Part shown: positions 36,771 through 46,667 of the stretch, one piece after another
How the letters are laid out: each line of letters opens with the position of its first letter
Position numbering within the stretch: position 1 is the first letter of the stretch
NCBI GenBank assembly: GCA_963803295.1
Contig: CAWDMC010000004.1
Location: 1-64,000 of the forward strand
Source of the DNA: CAWDMC01 sp963803295
GTDB lineage: Bacteria; Acidobacteriota; Terriglobia; UBA7540
Reading direction: 5' to 3'
DNA: 64,000 nucleotides
Notes under the pieces: model-generated
Databases searched by the model: none
What the model saw: the letters and a program-made list of their open reading frames with translations, nothing else
Told to the model about the DNA's origin: nothing
Translations under genes and position numbers: made by a program

Positions 36771-37109
36771 TCATGCCTCACCGCTGCCCTTGTGCCCGTT
36801 CGCTTCAAGGCCGCGGATAAATCGATCCATGCGCTCGAAAAGCGCGGTCATTGCAGCCTGCATCGAGCCGAGTTGGTCCTTGTGGAGCCTGGCAGCTTCG
36901 ACAAGCGCTTCGATCCGCCCTTCGTGGCTCTCGGCGATCACGCGGAGAGCGTCAATCTTCCCCTCATGGCTCTCGGCGATGACGCGGAGAGCGTCGATCT
37001 TCTCCGCAATCTCAGCCGTACGGCGATCCAGACGGTCCAGCAACTGGCCCTGCACCAGCAGGTTGTCTTTCACCAACGTCATAGCGTGATCCATCTCTTC
37101 GTAGGTCAC
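36771..37109 (-). CDS. Coiled-coil protein with heptad-like repeats, inside SUF operon
   Basis: The 112-residue protein starts with GTG and has GGAGGAG upstream. It is almost all helical. It holds a near-perfect repeat: KIDALRVIAESHEG occurs twice, followed by a third decayed copy (RIEALVEAARLHKD). The DNA repeat is visible at about 36910-37010. It lies between sufD and sufS (20 and 45 bases), clearly within the operon. It resembles in style, not in detail, the coiled-coil gene at 39483. Neither is a known SUF component. Confidence 0.6.
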   Translation of the reverse strand: MTYEEMDHAMTLVKDNLLVQGQLLDRLDRRTAEIAEKIDALRVIAESHEGKIDALRVIAESHEGRIEALVEAARLHKDQLGSMQAAMTALFERMDRFIRGLEANGHKGSGEA

Positions 37110-37128
37110 GAGGCTCCTCCGCGTAAGC

Positions 37129-38583
37129 CTATGCCCCTTCTACCAAGGTGCTCGCCCGCGGTGATTCTGCCCGGTTCGCCTCCTCGCCCCCGAGCGCCGT
37201 CCCACGCTGCTCGGCGAGGCGGTCCAGCAAAATCTGGTACAGACACTTACGCAAGGGCTCGAAGCGGATCTTCTCGATGACGTCGTTGGCAAAGGCTTGC
37301 ACTAGCAAGTTGCGTGCATCCTCCAGCCCGATACCGCGCGAGCGAAGATAGAACAGCGACTCCTCGTCGATCTGGCCGATGGTGGCGCCATGCGTACACT
37401 TCACGTCGTCCGCGTAAATCTCGAGCTGGGGTTTGGTGTTGATCACCGCCTCGTTCGAAAGCAGCAGGTTCTTGTTGCTTTGCTTCGAATCAGTCTTCTG
37501 CGCGTCCTGGCGCACGATGATCTTGCCATTGAACACGCCCGTGGAGCGCCCATCGAGCACGCCTTTATAGATCTCGCGGCTGCTGCAATGGGGCTTCGCG
37601 TGATCGATAGTGGTGTGATTGTCCACGTGCTCGGCGCCCGAGATCACGTAGAGACCGTACAGGTGCGACTCGGCCCCTTCGCCGTCGAGCACCGTGCGGA
37701 TCTCGTCACGCACCAGGGCGCCGCCAAATTGCAAGGCGAAGGTACTGACGCTGGAGGAGCGATCCTGATTCGAAGTGATGGCCGAGATGTGGAAGGCGCG
37801 ATCGCTTTCCGCCTCTACCTTCACGTATTCCGCGATGCCATTTTCCTCCGCCACGACTTCGGTGACGGCGTTGGTGAGATAAGTGTCCGCACCGAGCGAG
37901 AAGTGGGCCTCCACAAAACTTACCTGGGCCGAGTGGCCCACCAGGATCAGGTTACGGGGATGAGTAACCGCAGGCTCGGGCCCGCTGTCTTCGGTAGTGA
38001 TGAACAGCAGGTAAATGGGCTTCTCCACCACGGTGTTCGGAGCCACCTCGACCAGTGCGCCGTCCTCAAAGAAAGCCGTGTTCAAAGCCACAAAGGCACG
38101 ATCCTCGAAACTCGCATAGCGCGCCAGGTGTGCTTCGAGCGGTCCCACGTTCTCTGCTTCGGCTTCGATCTTCGCCGCCAGACTCGATGCCTTAAAACCG
38201 GCTGGAAGATTCGTGGACGCGAACTCCTCGACGTAACGCCCGTTTACAAACACAAGCCGCGCCGATCCGCTTTCCTGAGCGAGTTTCGCGAGCGGCCACT
38301 GGTCGAGCGCGTCGGAGATCCGCTTTGCCGCGGTTGGACGACCGGCAGCGAGCGAGAATACTTGCCGCGCTATGGGTGCGACGCTGGTGTACTTCCATTC
38401 CTCGTGCTTGCCGGTCGGAAAGCCCAGATCGGCGAATCGCCGGATGGCCCGCGAGCGGATCTCGCTGAGCCATGCCGGCTCCCTTCCTGCCCGCTGCCGT
38501 TCGATCTCCGGGAAAAGGGAAAGATAATGGCCCTCGCTCTTGCTGGCGGCGCTGCGACTTGTACTCTGGTTGGTAGCGATCAT
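37129..38583 (-). CDS. sufD: SufD, Fe-S scaffold complex subunit
   Basis: The 484-residue protein is the SufB paralogue of the SufBC2D scaffold. Signatures are GFPTGKHEEWKYTSVAP near residue 50, AEHVDNHTTIDHAKPHCSSREIYKGVLDGRSTGVFNGKI in the beta-helix core (containing the conserved His), and HGATIGQIDEESLFYLRSRG near the end. The ATG at 38583 follows AGAGG; an upstream in-frame codon at 38634 would run into the region after sufC. It lies 83 bases downstream of sufC. Confidence 0.95.
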   Translation of the reverse strand: MIATNQSTSRSAASKSEGHYLSLFPEIERQRAGREPAWLSEIRSRAIRRFADLGFPTGKHEEWKYTSVAPIARQVFSLAAGRPTAAKRISDALDQWPLAKLAQESGSARLVFVNGRYVEEFASTNLPAGFKASSLAAKIEAEAENVGPLEAHLARYASFEDRAFVALNTAFFEDGALVEVAPNTVVEKPIYLLFITTEDSGPEPAVTHPRNLILVGHSAQVSFVEAHFSLGADTYLTNAVTEVVAEENGIAEYVKVEAESDRAFHISAITSNQDRSSSVSTFALQFGGALVRDEIRTVLDGEGAESHLYGLYVISGAEHVDNHTTIDHAKPHCSSREIYKGVLDGRSTGVFNGKIIVRQDAQKTDSKQSNKNLLLSNEAVINTKPQLEIYADDVKCTHGATIGQIDEESLFYLRSRGIGLEDARNLLVQAFANDVIEKIRFEPLRKCLYQILLDRLAEQRGTALGGEEANRAESPRASTLVEGA

Positions 38584-38666
38584 CAACTCTAAAATCCTCT
38601 TGTAGGTTCGACCTTTGAATTCGATTCGAAGCACCGGGCGTCAGCCTGGCGCGAGCCCTCAGAACA

Positions 38667-39434
<768 letters not shown>

Positions 39435-39482
39435 TCATTGGTCTCCGTTTGTGCAGTCGAAACTGGAAATTGCCAAGTTCGC

Positions 39483-39881
39483 TCAGTTCTCCGCGCCGCC
39501 GTTGCGGCCCGTAGCGTTCTTGCGGACCTCATCGATGAAGCGGTCGATCTTGTCGGCCAGCTTGTCCACTTTCGCGTCGGTCCGGGTTTGTGCCTCCGTG
39601 AGGCGCTGCTGGCTTTCCGTGAGGCGTTGCTGGCTTTCCGTGAGCAGCCTATGCCCCTCGAAGAGCCATCCTTGGCGTTCGACAACGTCCCCAAGCCTGG
39701 CAGCCAGCTTGTCGATCATGCCGTAAGTCACCACGTGCGCGTCCTCGTGGTGCATTACGATTTCGTACAACTTGTCGATTCTCTCGCCCTGCACTCGTTG
39801 GGCTTGTTCGAGCGAATGCATATTCGCCACAAACTCCGCCTGCTGATTGATGATGTACTGAATGGTGCCTTCGATATCCAT
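39483..39881 (-). CDS. Coiled-coil protein inside SUF operon
   Basis: The 132-residue protein is helical, with the heptad-like repeat RLTESQQ occurring two to three times near residue 85 and a terminal KLADKIDRFIDEV. The DNA repeat is visible at about 39595-39650. ATG at 39881 starts MDIEGTIQYIINQQAEF. Small coiled-coil genes of this kind next to Uma2 genes occur widely in Acidobacteriota and cyanobacteria, with unknown function. Here it lies between the Uma2 gene (12 bases) and sufC. Confidence 0.6.
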   Translation of the reverse strand: MDIEGTIQYIINQQAEFVANMHSLEQAQRVQGERIDKLYEIVMHHEDAHVVTYGMIDKLAARLGDVVERQGWLFEGHRLLTESQQRLTESQQRLTEAQTRTDAKVDKLADKIDRFIDEVRKNATGRNGGAEN

Positions 39882-39893
39882 GCAAAGCCTGCT

Positions 39894-40433
39894 CTACTCG
39901 AAGAGACTCGAAACCTTCAGTGAGAAGCCCGGTAGAAGCTCCGGTTCTTCGAGCAGATCGTCGCCGCGACGGCAGGTCACGCCCGCGAGCCCGTGGATGT
40001 AAAGCTCGCGCTTCTCGGGATAGACGATCCACACCCGCTTGCACCCGGCTGCGAAATAATCGCTTATGCGCTCGTCGACTTCGCGCGAAGTGTTCCTGGG
40101 CGAGACCACTTCCACCGCCAGATCGGGCGCACCCTCGGGCAGGGCGTCAAGCGCCAACGGCGGCCCGGGGCGCACAAAGCTCACGTCCGGCCTGCGGACG
40201 GTGTCGCCGAATAGATGGAAATGCTGCATCCCAATCGCCGTGCCGCTTTGTTGGGCGTCAACATGTTCGAGCAAGGTCGTGAGCACGTTGTCCCGCACTA
40301 GATTGTGTAAGAGCACCTCAGGGGCAAGTTCGACTAACTTCCCTTCCACCAGTTCATAACGCACGTCGCGCTCGCCCACTGTTTCCGGCAAACGGAGAAA
40401 ATCATCAACGGTCGAAAGCACCTCGGTTGCCAT
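39894..40433 (-). CDS. Uma2 family (DUF820) putative endonuclease
   Basis: The 179-residue protein has the PD-(D/E)xK-like core of Uma2 proteins: YELVEGKLVELAPE, the acidic RRPDVSFV, and DLAVEVVSPRNTS with ERISDYFAAGCKRVWIVYP. The length is normal. These proteins are restriction-endonuclease-like and much expanded in some phyla, with poorly known roles. It sits inside the SUF operon between the DUF2283 gene and a coiled-coil gene, an unusual place. Confidence 0.9.
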   Translation of the reverse strand: MATEVLSTVDDFLRLPETVGERDVRYELVEGKLVELAPEVLLHNLVRDNVLTTLLEHVDAQQSGTAIGMQHFHLFGDTVRRPDVSFVRPGPPLALDALPEGAPDLAVEVVSPRNTSREVDERISDYFAAGCKRVWIVYPEKRELYIHGLAGVTCRRGDDLLEEPELLPGFSLKVSSLFE

Positions 40434-40474
40434 ATTCGAAACTCGAGAATCGAACTTGGAAAATCGTCGGCCTC

Positions 40475-40687
40475 TTACGCCACAGGCCTTATCGCACGGA
40501 CTTGCTCAAATGAGAAGCTACTTACATCCGTCCGCTTTCGTGCGTGCTCAACGGCCATGTTGACCAGATTCCCTTGGGCGTCGAACTCGGCCAGCGTGTT
40601 CTCGTCCAAGTCCATAGTTTCATCGACTGCAGCATCGTTGAAGACCAGATAAAGCGTGTCGGTGTCTTCGAAGTATTGAATCTTCAT
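40475..40687 (-). CDS. DUF2283 protein
   Basis: The 70-residue protein begins MKIQYFEDTDTLYLVF and continues with DETMDLDENTLAEFDAQGNLV, the DUF2283 signature. Such small proteins are often found beside antitoxin- or toxin-like genes, but their role is unknown. AAAGGGTACGAG lies upstream of the ATG. It follows sufB by 136 bases; the gap has AT-rich spacer words similar to those near 46700. It precedes the Uma2 gene. Confidence 0.85.
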   Translation of the reverse strand: MKIQYFEDTDTLYLVFNDAAVDETMDLDENTLAEFDAQGNLVNMAVEHARKRTDVSSFSFEQVRAIRPVA

Positions 40688-40823
40688 CTCGTACCCTTTC
40701 GAGATGACCGGTCAACGAAGGCGGCGAACCTATCGCTCCACAAAGTCTCGGCCTGCTTCCGAAAGTCCCCGTGTTTGATGGTTCCAATTCATAATTCAGC
40801 ACTCACAACTCGGAACTCCGATC

Positions 40824-42272
40824 CTAACCGACGCTTCCTTCCAAACTCACTCCCAGCAGCTTCTGCGCCTCGACCGCGAACTCCATCGGCAGTTCCTTAA
40901 ACACCTGCTTGCAGAATCCATTCACGATCATTCCGATCGCGTCCTCCGTCGAGAGACCGCGTTGGCGGCAATAGAAGATCTGGTCTTCGCCGATCTTGGA
41001 GGTCGACGCCTCGTGTTCGACCTTCGCCGTCGAGTTCTTTACTTCGAGGTAGGGGAAGGTGTGGGCGCCGCACTTGTCGCCGAGCAGCAGGGAGTCGCAC
41101 TGGGAATAGTTGCGAGCGTTCTCGGCGCCCTTCAGGATCCGTACCGCGCCGCGATAGCTGTTTTGTCCCTTACCGGCCGAGATGCCCTTCGAGACAATCG
41201 TGCTTCGGGTGTTCTTGCCGAGGTGGATCATCTTGGTACCGGTGTCGGCCTGCTGGTAATTGTTCACGACGGCCACCGAATAGAACTCGCCCACCGAGTT
41301 ATCGCCTTGCAGGATGCAGCTTGGATACTTCCAGGTGATCGCCGATCCGGTCTCGACCTGTGTCCAGGAGATTTTGGAGCCCACGCCCAGGCACTTGCCG
41401 CGTTTGGTCACGAAGTTATAGATCCCGCCCTTGCCCTCCTTATCGCCGGGATACCAGTTCTGCACGGTGGAGTACTTGATGGTACCGTGGTCGTGCGCAA
41501 TCAACTCGACCACCGCCGCGTGCAGCTGGTTCGTATCCCGCATGGGCGCCGTGCAGCCTTCCAGGTAGCTCACAGTGGCGTTGTCGTCAGCGATAATCAG
41601 GGTGCGCTCGAATTGTCCGGTGTTCTTGGCGTTGATGCGAAAGTAGGTGGAGAGCTCCATGGGACAGCGGACGCCCTTGGGCACGTAACAGAACGATCCA
41701 TCGCTAAAGACGGCTGAGTTCAGGGTAGCGAAGAAATTATCGGTGTAAGGAACAACCGAGCCCAGGTATTTGCGAACCAGGTCCGGGTGGTTCTGCACCG
41801 CTTCGGAGAACGAGCAGAAGATGATGCCCTTTTCGGCCAGCTTCTCTTTGAAAGTGGTGGCCACCGAGACGCTGTCGAACACCGCATCCACCGCCACTCC
41901 GGCGAGCAACTCCCGCTCATACAAGGGGATGCCAAGCTTCTCGTACGTCCGCAAAATCTCCGGATCGACCTCATCGAGGCTCTTCGGCTGCGCATTCTTC
42001 GATTTGGGGGCCGCGTAATAGTAAATCGACTGATAGTCGATGGGTGGATAATGCACATTCGCCCATGTCGGTTCCTTCATGGTGAACCAGTGCTGCAGGG
42101 CCTTCAGCCGCCATTCAAGCAGCCACTCCGGCTCATTCTTCTTGGCCGAGATCAGCCGCACGGTATCTTCCGTAAGCCCCACCGGAACCGTATCCGCCTC
42201 AACATCGGTATAAAAGCCGTATTTGTATTCCTGGGTGGCTAGGGCTTCGACGCTATTGACCGGGGTCGGCAT
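40824..42272 (-). CDS. sufB: SufB, Fe-S scaffold complex subunit
   Basis: The 482-residue protein is the cluster-building subunit of SufBC2D. The family core is present: GFCKQVF near the C-terminus, LGDKCGAHTFPYLEVKNSTA with the essential Cys, and EHEASTSKIGEDQIFYCRQRGL with Glu and His. The stretch VPKGVRCPMELSTYFRIN is at mid-protein. It is the first gene of the SUF operon, with its promoter in the divergent gap shared with the iron uptake operon. That link suggests co-control by iron and cluster status. Confidence 0.97.
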   Translation of the reverse strand: MPTPVNSVEALATQEYKYGFYTDVEADTVPVGLTEDTVRLISAKKNEPEWLLEWRLKALQHWFTMKEPTWANVHYPPIDYQSIYYYAAPKSKNAQPKSLDEVDPEILRTYEKLGIPLYERELLAGVAVDAVFDSVSVATTFKEKLAEKGIIFCSFSEAVQNHPDLVRKYLGSVVPYTDNFFATLNSAVFSDGSFCYVPKGVRCPMELSTYFRINAKNTGQFERTLIIADDNATVSYLEGCTAPMRDTNQLHAAVVELIAHDHGTIKYSTVQNWYPGDKEGKGGIYNFVTKRGKCLGVGSKISWTQVETGSAITWKYPSCILQGDNSVGEFYSVAVVNNYQQADTGTKMIHLGKNTRSTIVSKGISAGKGQNSYRGAVRILKGAENARNYSQCDSLLLGDKCGAHTFPYLEVKNSTAKVEHEASTSKIGEDQIFYCRQRGLSTEDAIGMIVNGFCKQVFKELPMEFAVEAQKLLGVSLEGSVG

Positions 42273-42359
42273 TACGCTCCTCCGAATTTGACTGGGGAAT
42301 CAACCGGGACGGCACCAGAGGCGCCCCTGGTTCAGACAAAACAGCTTAGCGCAATCTGT

Positions 42360-42369
42360 ACTATATAGT
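42360..42369. promoter_or_regulatory. Palindrome in the sufB promoter, candidate Rrf2 site
   Basis: ACTATATAGT is a perfect palindrome 88 bases upstream of the sufB start. On the minus strand it is extended to TTGACTATATAGTACA, which itself could supply a -35 (TTGACT). Rrf2-type cluster sensors bind similar inverted repeats across promoters. The assignment to the Rrf2 protein at 33407 is inferred. Confidence 0.4.
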
Positions 42370-42387
42370 CAAGATTGTTGATTCCGG

Positions 42388-42495
42388 GGTAGTGGGTCAG
42401 CTTGATGATGTAGAGGCTTGATGATGTAGAGGCGGCTTTACGCCGCAAGTTGGCGAGGTAAACTCGCCTGCTACAAATCAAACTGACCCGCTACC
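42388..42495. repeat. 108-bp element with inverted ends and two inner hairpins
   Basis: The ends are GGTAGTGGGTCAG (42388-42400) and CTGACCCGCTACC (42483-42495), a 13-base inverted repeat with one mismatch. Inside lies a perfect 16-base tandem duplication (GCTTGATGATGTAGAG, 42400-42431). Two hairpins follow: GCGGC-TTTAC-GCCGC and GGCGAG-GTAAA-CTCGCC. The sequence lies between the sufB and FTR1 genes and looks like a small non-coding mobile repeat. Confidence 0.75.
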
Positions 42496-42620
42496 AAACA
42501 GCGCAAATAGCGTAGAAATCTAGATCTTGCGGTCGGCCCATGTTAATCTATACAGTTCAGTTCAAGATTGGGTTAGGTCGGCCGATCGCGCCTGAAACGA
42601 AAGGGGTGGCGCTCAACATC

Positions 42621-43925
42621 ATGCTGCAATCGCTGGTGATTACCCTGCGCGAGGGCTTGGAAGCAGCCCTCATTGTGGGGATTGTTTCGGGCTATCTCAA
42701 AAAGACCGGTCGAGGGTCCTGGAATCGCGTCCTTTACTGGGCGCTCGCCTCCGCCATTACCTCCAGCTTGGTTTTCGGCTTCTTCCTCCAGCGACTCCAC
42801 ATTACCGAATTAGGCGACGCCTACGAAGGCGGCCTCATGCTGGTGGGGGCGGTCTTCGTAGCCTCGATGGTCTGGTGGATGTGGGTTGCCGGCAGGCGCA
42901 TGAAGCAGGAAATCGAGTCCAAGCTCTCGACCCTCGCCAGGGGAGCCCCGCGTGCTGCCGCCGTGGGCCTATTCTCGTTCGTGTTCCTGATGGTATTCCG
43001 CGAAGGTATCGAAACCGTTCTTTTTCTGGCGGCGGTGTCATTGCGCAATTCAAGTGAACTCCTCAACTTTATGGGCGGCCTGGTGGGACTCGGGCTCGCC
43101 ATCGGCCTCGGTTTCGCTTTCTTCAAGGGCAGCCTGAAAGTGAACCTGCGCAAGTTCTTCTCGGTGACGACCTTGGTCTTGCTGGTGGTGGCGCTGCAGT
43201 TGCTCGTCACGGGCGTGCACGAGCTTTCGGAGGCGCGGGTTCTGCCCTCGAGCGCGCGAGAGATGGCGTTGGTTGGGCCGATTGTCAACAATGACGCCTT
43301 TTTTTTCGTGGTGATTGTGGCCCTCTGTCTTTTCCTGGTCGTGGCCCAGAAGATCCAGTCGGGCGGCCCCTCCGTTGACGCCTTGGGCGAAGTCCGGAAC
43401 GGGCTTTCCGGACCTGAGCGCCGCAAGGCTTTGGCCGAGCACCGGCGGGATCGATTCTGGAAAATGACCGCAGCCACGGTGGGTTTGGCGATCATCATCT
43501 TCATTAGCGCCGACTTTGTGGATTCGCGTGCCGCCCAGGCAGTTTCACCCCCTGAGTTGCTGACGGTGGTGAATAACCGGGTAACGGTTCCTGTCGCTGA
43601 GCTGTCGGATCATAAGCTGCATCGCTTTGCCGCCACCGTGAATGGTATCAACGTGAATGGAATCGAGGTCCGCTTCATCGCCTTCCTCGATAACAGCAAC
43701 ACCGTTCGCGCCGGGCTCGACGCTTGTTCCATCTGCGGCACTCAAGGGTACTATCAGGATGGCGCTAACGTAATCTGCCGGAACTGCGGCGCTGCCATCA
43801 ATGGCGCTTCCATCGGCATTCCTGGCGGCTGCAATCCTATTCATATTGACTACCGTGTCGAGAACGGGGCGGTGATTCTGGGAGCGGATGCGCTCGCTGC
43901 CGGGGTGAGAGTGTTTGGGCGGTGA
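42621..43925 (+). CDS. FTR1-family iron permease fused to a DUF2318 domain
   Basis: The 434-residue protein has seven or eight membrane helices. REGLE at residues 10-14 and REGIE at 127-131 are the two iron-binding motifs of FTR1/EfeU permeases. The C-terminal periplasmic-type domain (about 330-434) holds CSICG and CRNCGA, the DUF2318 signature. In Campylobacter-type FTR1-P19 systems the DUF2318 protein is a separate gene next to FTR1, so this is a fusion of two partners. I chose ATG at 42621, just before the first helix; an ATG at 42540 is in frame. It starts an operon with two permeases and an ATPase. Confidence 0.88.
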   Translation: MLQSLVITLREGLEAALIVGIVSGYLKKTGRGSWNRVLYWALASAITSSLVFGFFLQRLHITELGDAYEGGLMLVGAVFVASMVWWMWVAGRRMKQEIESKLSTLARGAPRAAAVGLFSFVFLMVFREGIETVLFLAAVSLRNSSELLNFMGGLVGLGLAIGLGFAFFKGSLKVNLRKFFSVTTLVLLVVALQLLVTGVHELSEARVLPSSAREMALVGPIVNNDAFFFVVIVALCLFLVVAQKIQSGGPSVDALGEVRNGLSGPERRKALAEHRRDRFWKMTAATVGLAIIIFISADFVDSRAAQAVSPPELLTVVNNRVTVPVAELSDHKLHRFAATVNGINVNGIEVRFIAFLDNSNTVRAGLDACSICGTQGYYQDGANVICRNCGAAINGASIGIPGGCNPIHIDYRVENGAVILGADALAAGVRVFGR

Positions 43926-43981
43926 GGAAGGAGACTTGTTTGTTCTGACTCCTGGCTCCTGACTCCTGGCTTCTTCTTACG

Positions 43982-45316
43982 ATGCTTTTCGACCTGATTG
44001 CCAAATCGATTCTGCGGCGACGCCACCGCAAGCTACTGGCCCTCGCGGCCGTGGCCCTCGGGATTACGGTCACCACGGCGGTAGCCACGATCGCGCTCGA
44101 TGTGGGCGACAAGGTCACCCGCGAACTGCGCGCGTTCGGCGCGAATATCTCTGTGGTCCCAGCAGCTGACAACCTGCCAGTAGTGATCGGGGGAGTGGAC
44201 TACCGGCCAGCCGGGGCGGGGGCCTTCCTTGACGAGGCCGAGCTTCCCAAACTCAAGCGGATTTTCTGGGGCAACAACATTCTTGCCTTCGCGCCCTTTC
44301 TCGATGCCACCGCCACCATCAAGGGACGCCGGGCCGCCATCACCGGCACGTGGTTCGACCACTCCGTTCCGTTGGACGGCTCCTCAGCCTTCCGGACCGG
44401 CCTTGTGAACCTGCATCCGGCCTGGAGGGTTGAGGGTCAGTGGCCCAAGGACGACGCTGGCGAGTGCCTGGTTGGCCGGCGCTTAGCAGCGAGCTTAGGC
44501 CTGAAGCTAGGGGACGAAATTCAGGTGGCAAGTCCGCCCCCGCCCGGCCGCTCGGGGGACGGCCATATCTCAATCACTCGCCCCCTCGGATCGCCGTCAG
44601 GTGGCGAAGGGTCCGCAAGAACTTTGACGGTTCGCGGACTCCTCCAAACAGGCGGGCCTGCCGATGAGCGGATCTTCGCTCCGCTCCGGGCGGTGCAGGA
44701 TCTGGTTGGGCTTGATAGTAAGGTCAGGCGCGTGGAACTGAGTGCGTTGACCAAACCAGACGACGATTTCGCGCGATCCGACCCCAGCAAAATGTCACCC
44801 GAGCAGCTGGAAAAATGGAGTTGCTCACCTTACGTGCGCTCGATTGCCTACCAGATCCAACAAGCGCTGCCCGACGCTGAGGCGCGCCCGGTGTACCAGG
44901 TGGCCGAAACCGAGGGCCGCATCCTCGACCGCATCGGAGTGCTCATGTGGATCCTGGTGGTCGCCGGGTTGGTCACCGCTGGCTTGGCAGTAGCCTCGAT
45001 CATGCTGGCGAACGTGCTCGAGCGCCGTCCCGAGATCGGTGTGTTCAAGTCGCTCGGCGCTACCGACGCTCGCGTGGCGGCCGTGTTTCTGCTTGAGGCG
45101 GCGGTGGTCGGTGCCACGGGAGGGGCCATGGGCTATCTTGCGGGAAGCCTCCTGGGCAGGGTACTGGCGCAGTGGGCCTTTGGATCGCCCGCTGGCCTAC
45201 ACTGGGTCATCCTTCCGGCAGTGGAAGCGATCGCTCTCGCCGTGGCCTTGATCGGCAGCGCCATACCTTTGGCGGGGGCGCTGAAGGCATCTCCGGCTGC
45301 GGTGCTGCGCGAATAG
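43982..45316 (+). CDS. FtsX/MacB-type ABC permease of the iron operon (first)
   Basis: The 444-residue protein has an N-terminal helix (LLALAAVALGITVTTAVATIAL), a large extracytoplasmic domain, and three C-terminal helices with the FtsX-type VLERRPEIGVFKSLGATDARVAAVFLLEA stretch. In Campylobacter-like P19/FTR1 clusters two such permeases and one ATPase follow FTR1; the order here is the same. It is thought to move electrons, substrate or assembly factors for iron uptake, but the mechanism is not settled. The 56-base gap from FTR1 contains a short CTCCTGGCT-type tandem. Confidence 0.9.
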   Translation: MLFDLIAKSILRRRHRKLLALAAVALGITVTTAVATIALDVGDKVTRELRAFGANISVVPAADNLPVVIGGVDYRPAGAGAFLDEAELPKLKRIFWGNNILAFAPFLDATATIKGRRAAITGTWFDHSVPLDGSSAFRTGLVNLHPAWRVEGQWPKDDAGECLVGRRLAASLGLKLGDEIQVASPPPPGRSGDGHISITRPLGSPSGGEGSARTLTVRGLLQTGGPADERIFAPLRAVQDLVGLDSKVRRVELSALTKPDDDFARSDPSKMSPEQLEKWSCSPYVRSIAYQIQQALPDAEARPVYQVAETEGRILDRIGVLMWILVVAGLVTAGLAVASIMLANVLERRPEIGVFKSLGATDARVAAVFLLEAAVVGATGGAMGYLAGSLLGRVLAQWAFGSPAGLHWVILPAVEAIALAVALIGSAIPLAGALKASPAAVLRE

Positions 45317-45333
45317 TTACCAGGAGAGAGTGC

Positions 45334-46659
45334 ATGATTCAGTCACCTCGCCTCACATCGGACCGCGAAACGGCGCGCCCGCTCAGTTCAACGCAGGGCT
45401 CGCTCTTCTGGCGGCTGTGGCTACGTGCGCTGACGGTGAAGCGGCCGCAGGCAGCGCTTGCCCTCGGGTCTCTTGCTGTGGGCGCGGCGATCGTCTCGTT
45501 GCTGGTGAACCTCTACAGCGGCGCCAACCGAAAGATGACCCAGGATTTTGCCGCTTACGGTGCCAACGTCGTAATTGCCCCTCCCGATGAGCCGGTCAGG
45601 GAATCGGCCGGCGCATCATCCTCTTCGGGCGGCGCAGGGAGTCTTATGGACGCGGACGTCCTGCCTCGCCTGAAGGCTCTCGGCGTACCGGGGATGGGTA
45701 TAGTTCCGCGGCTCGATTTCGTGGCTCGAATCAAGAAGATCCGCTCCGCCAATTCCAGTTCATCGGAGGCTGTCAAGGCCGTGGCGGTGGGCACTGACTT
45801 CAGGGCTCTGAGCGAAATGTACAGCGGTTGGAGCATTCAAGGTTCAGAGCACAGCCTGAGAACTGACGTCTGCGCAGTGGGCACGCACGTGGCCGCACGT
45901 CTGCGTGCCGGAATGGGCGATAGCGTGAGTATCGAACCCCTGATCTCTGCGTCCGGGCAAACAGGCGAGGCGTTTACCATCGCGAATATCATTACCAGTG
46001 GCGCCACCGAGGACGATGAGGTCTTCCTGGCGCTGCCGGCGGCCGAGGCCCTGGCCGGATTCCCGGCTTCGGCAAGCGGCTCCGAAGCCACGCCGGCTAT
46101 CTCCCAGGCTACCGGCCCGACTACCGGAAAGCTGAGTCTGATCGAGCTGAACGTGCCCGGCGATGGAACGCAGATCGAGCAGGTGGCACATAAGCTCTCT
46201 CGTGATCTCGCGCCGCTCGAGGTGAGCCCAGTCCGCCAGATTATCGAGTCGCAAGGCAAAGTGCTGGGAACAATTCGCGGACTCGTGCTATGGTTGACCG
46301 GCCTGATCCTGGCCATTATCGGCTTGTGCGTGATGGCGACGATGACCGCCATCGTCCTGGAGCGGCGCAAGGACGTGGCGGTAATGAAATCGTTAGGCGC
46401 CGGCGACCGTCTCGTGATGCGGCTGTTTCTGGCAGAGGGTGCCGCGCTGGGCTTGGTCGGCGGAACGGTCGGATTTCTGCTGGGCGCTATCCTAGCGGAA
46501 TGGGTGGCGCGGAATCTGTTCGGGGTTGGGGTGCATCCCACCTGGAGGGCTCTGCCGCTAGTCTGCGCGGCAACCATGCTGCTTGCGCTGGCGGCCACAT
46601 TCTTTCCGGTGCGCAGCGTCCGCTCGGTGCAGCCGGCAACGGTGTTGAAGGGGGCATAG
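45334..46659 (+). CDS. FtsX/MacB-type ABC permease of the iron operon (second)
   Basis: The 441-residue protein is paralogous to the gene before it. The N-terminal helix (ALALGSLAVGAAIVSLLVNL), MTQDFAAYGANVVIAPPDE, an extracytoplasmic domain, and C-terminal VLERRKDVAVMKSLGAGDRLVMRLFLAEG with three helices follow the same order. ATG at 45334 has AGGAGA upstream. It lies 17 bases from the first permease. The two would form a heterodimeric transporter core with the ATPase at 46834. Confidence 0.9.
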   Translation: MIQSPRLTSDRETARPLSSTQGSLFWRLWLRALTVKRPQAALALGSLAVGAAIVSLLVNLYSGANRKMTQDFAAYGANVVIAPPDEPVRESAGASSSSGGAGSLMDADVLPRLKALGVPGMGIVPRLDFVARIKKIRSANSSSSEAVKAVAVGTDFRALSEMYSGWSIQGSEHSLRTDVCAVGTHVAARLRAGMGDSVSIEPLISASGQTGEAFTIANIITSGATEDDEVFLALPAAEALAGFPASASGSEATPAISQATGPTTGKLSLIELNVPGDGTQIEQVAHKLSRDLAPLEVSPVRQIIESQGKVLGTIRGLVLWLTGLILAIIGLCVMATMTAIVLERRKDVAVMKSLGAGDRLVMRLFLAEGAALGLVGGTVGFLLGAILAEWVARNLFGVGVHPTWRALPLVCAATMLLALAATFFPVRSVRSVQPATVLKGA

Positions 46660-46667
46660 GTTCTGGG

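Noticed and set aside
36900..37015. Tandem DNA repeat near the sufS start as a regulatory array
   Set aside because: It lies in a coding frame and encodes heptad-like coiled-coil repeats, which explains it.
37390..38592. 400-residue open frame opposite sufD
   Set aside because: It is a GC-rich shadow of sufD. It has no recognisable motif and no ribosome site, while sufD is fully conserved in the other direction.
42821..43504. 227-residue open frame opposite FTR1
   Set aside because: Low-complexity Arg/Thr/Ser-rich antisense frame of a clear membrane permease.
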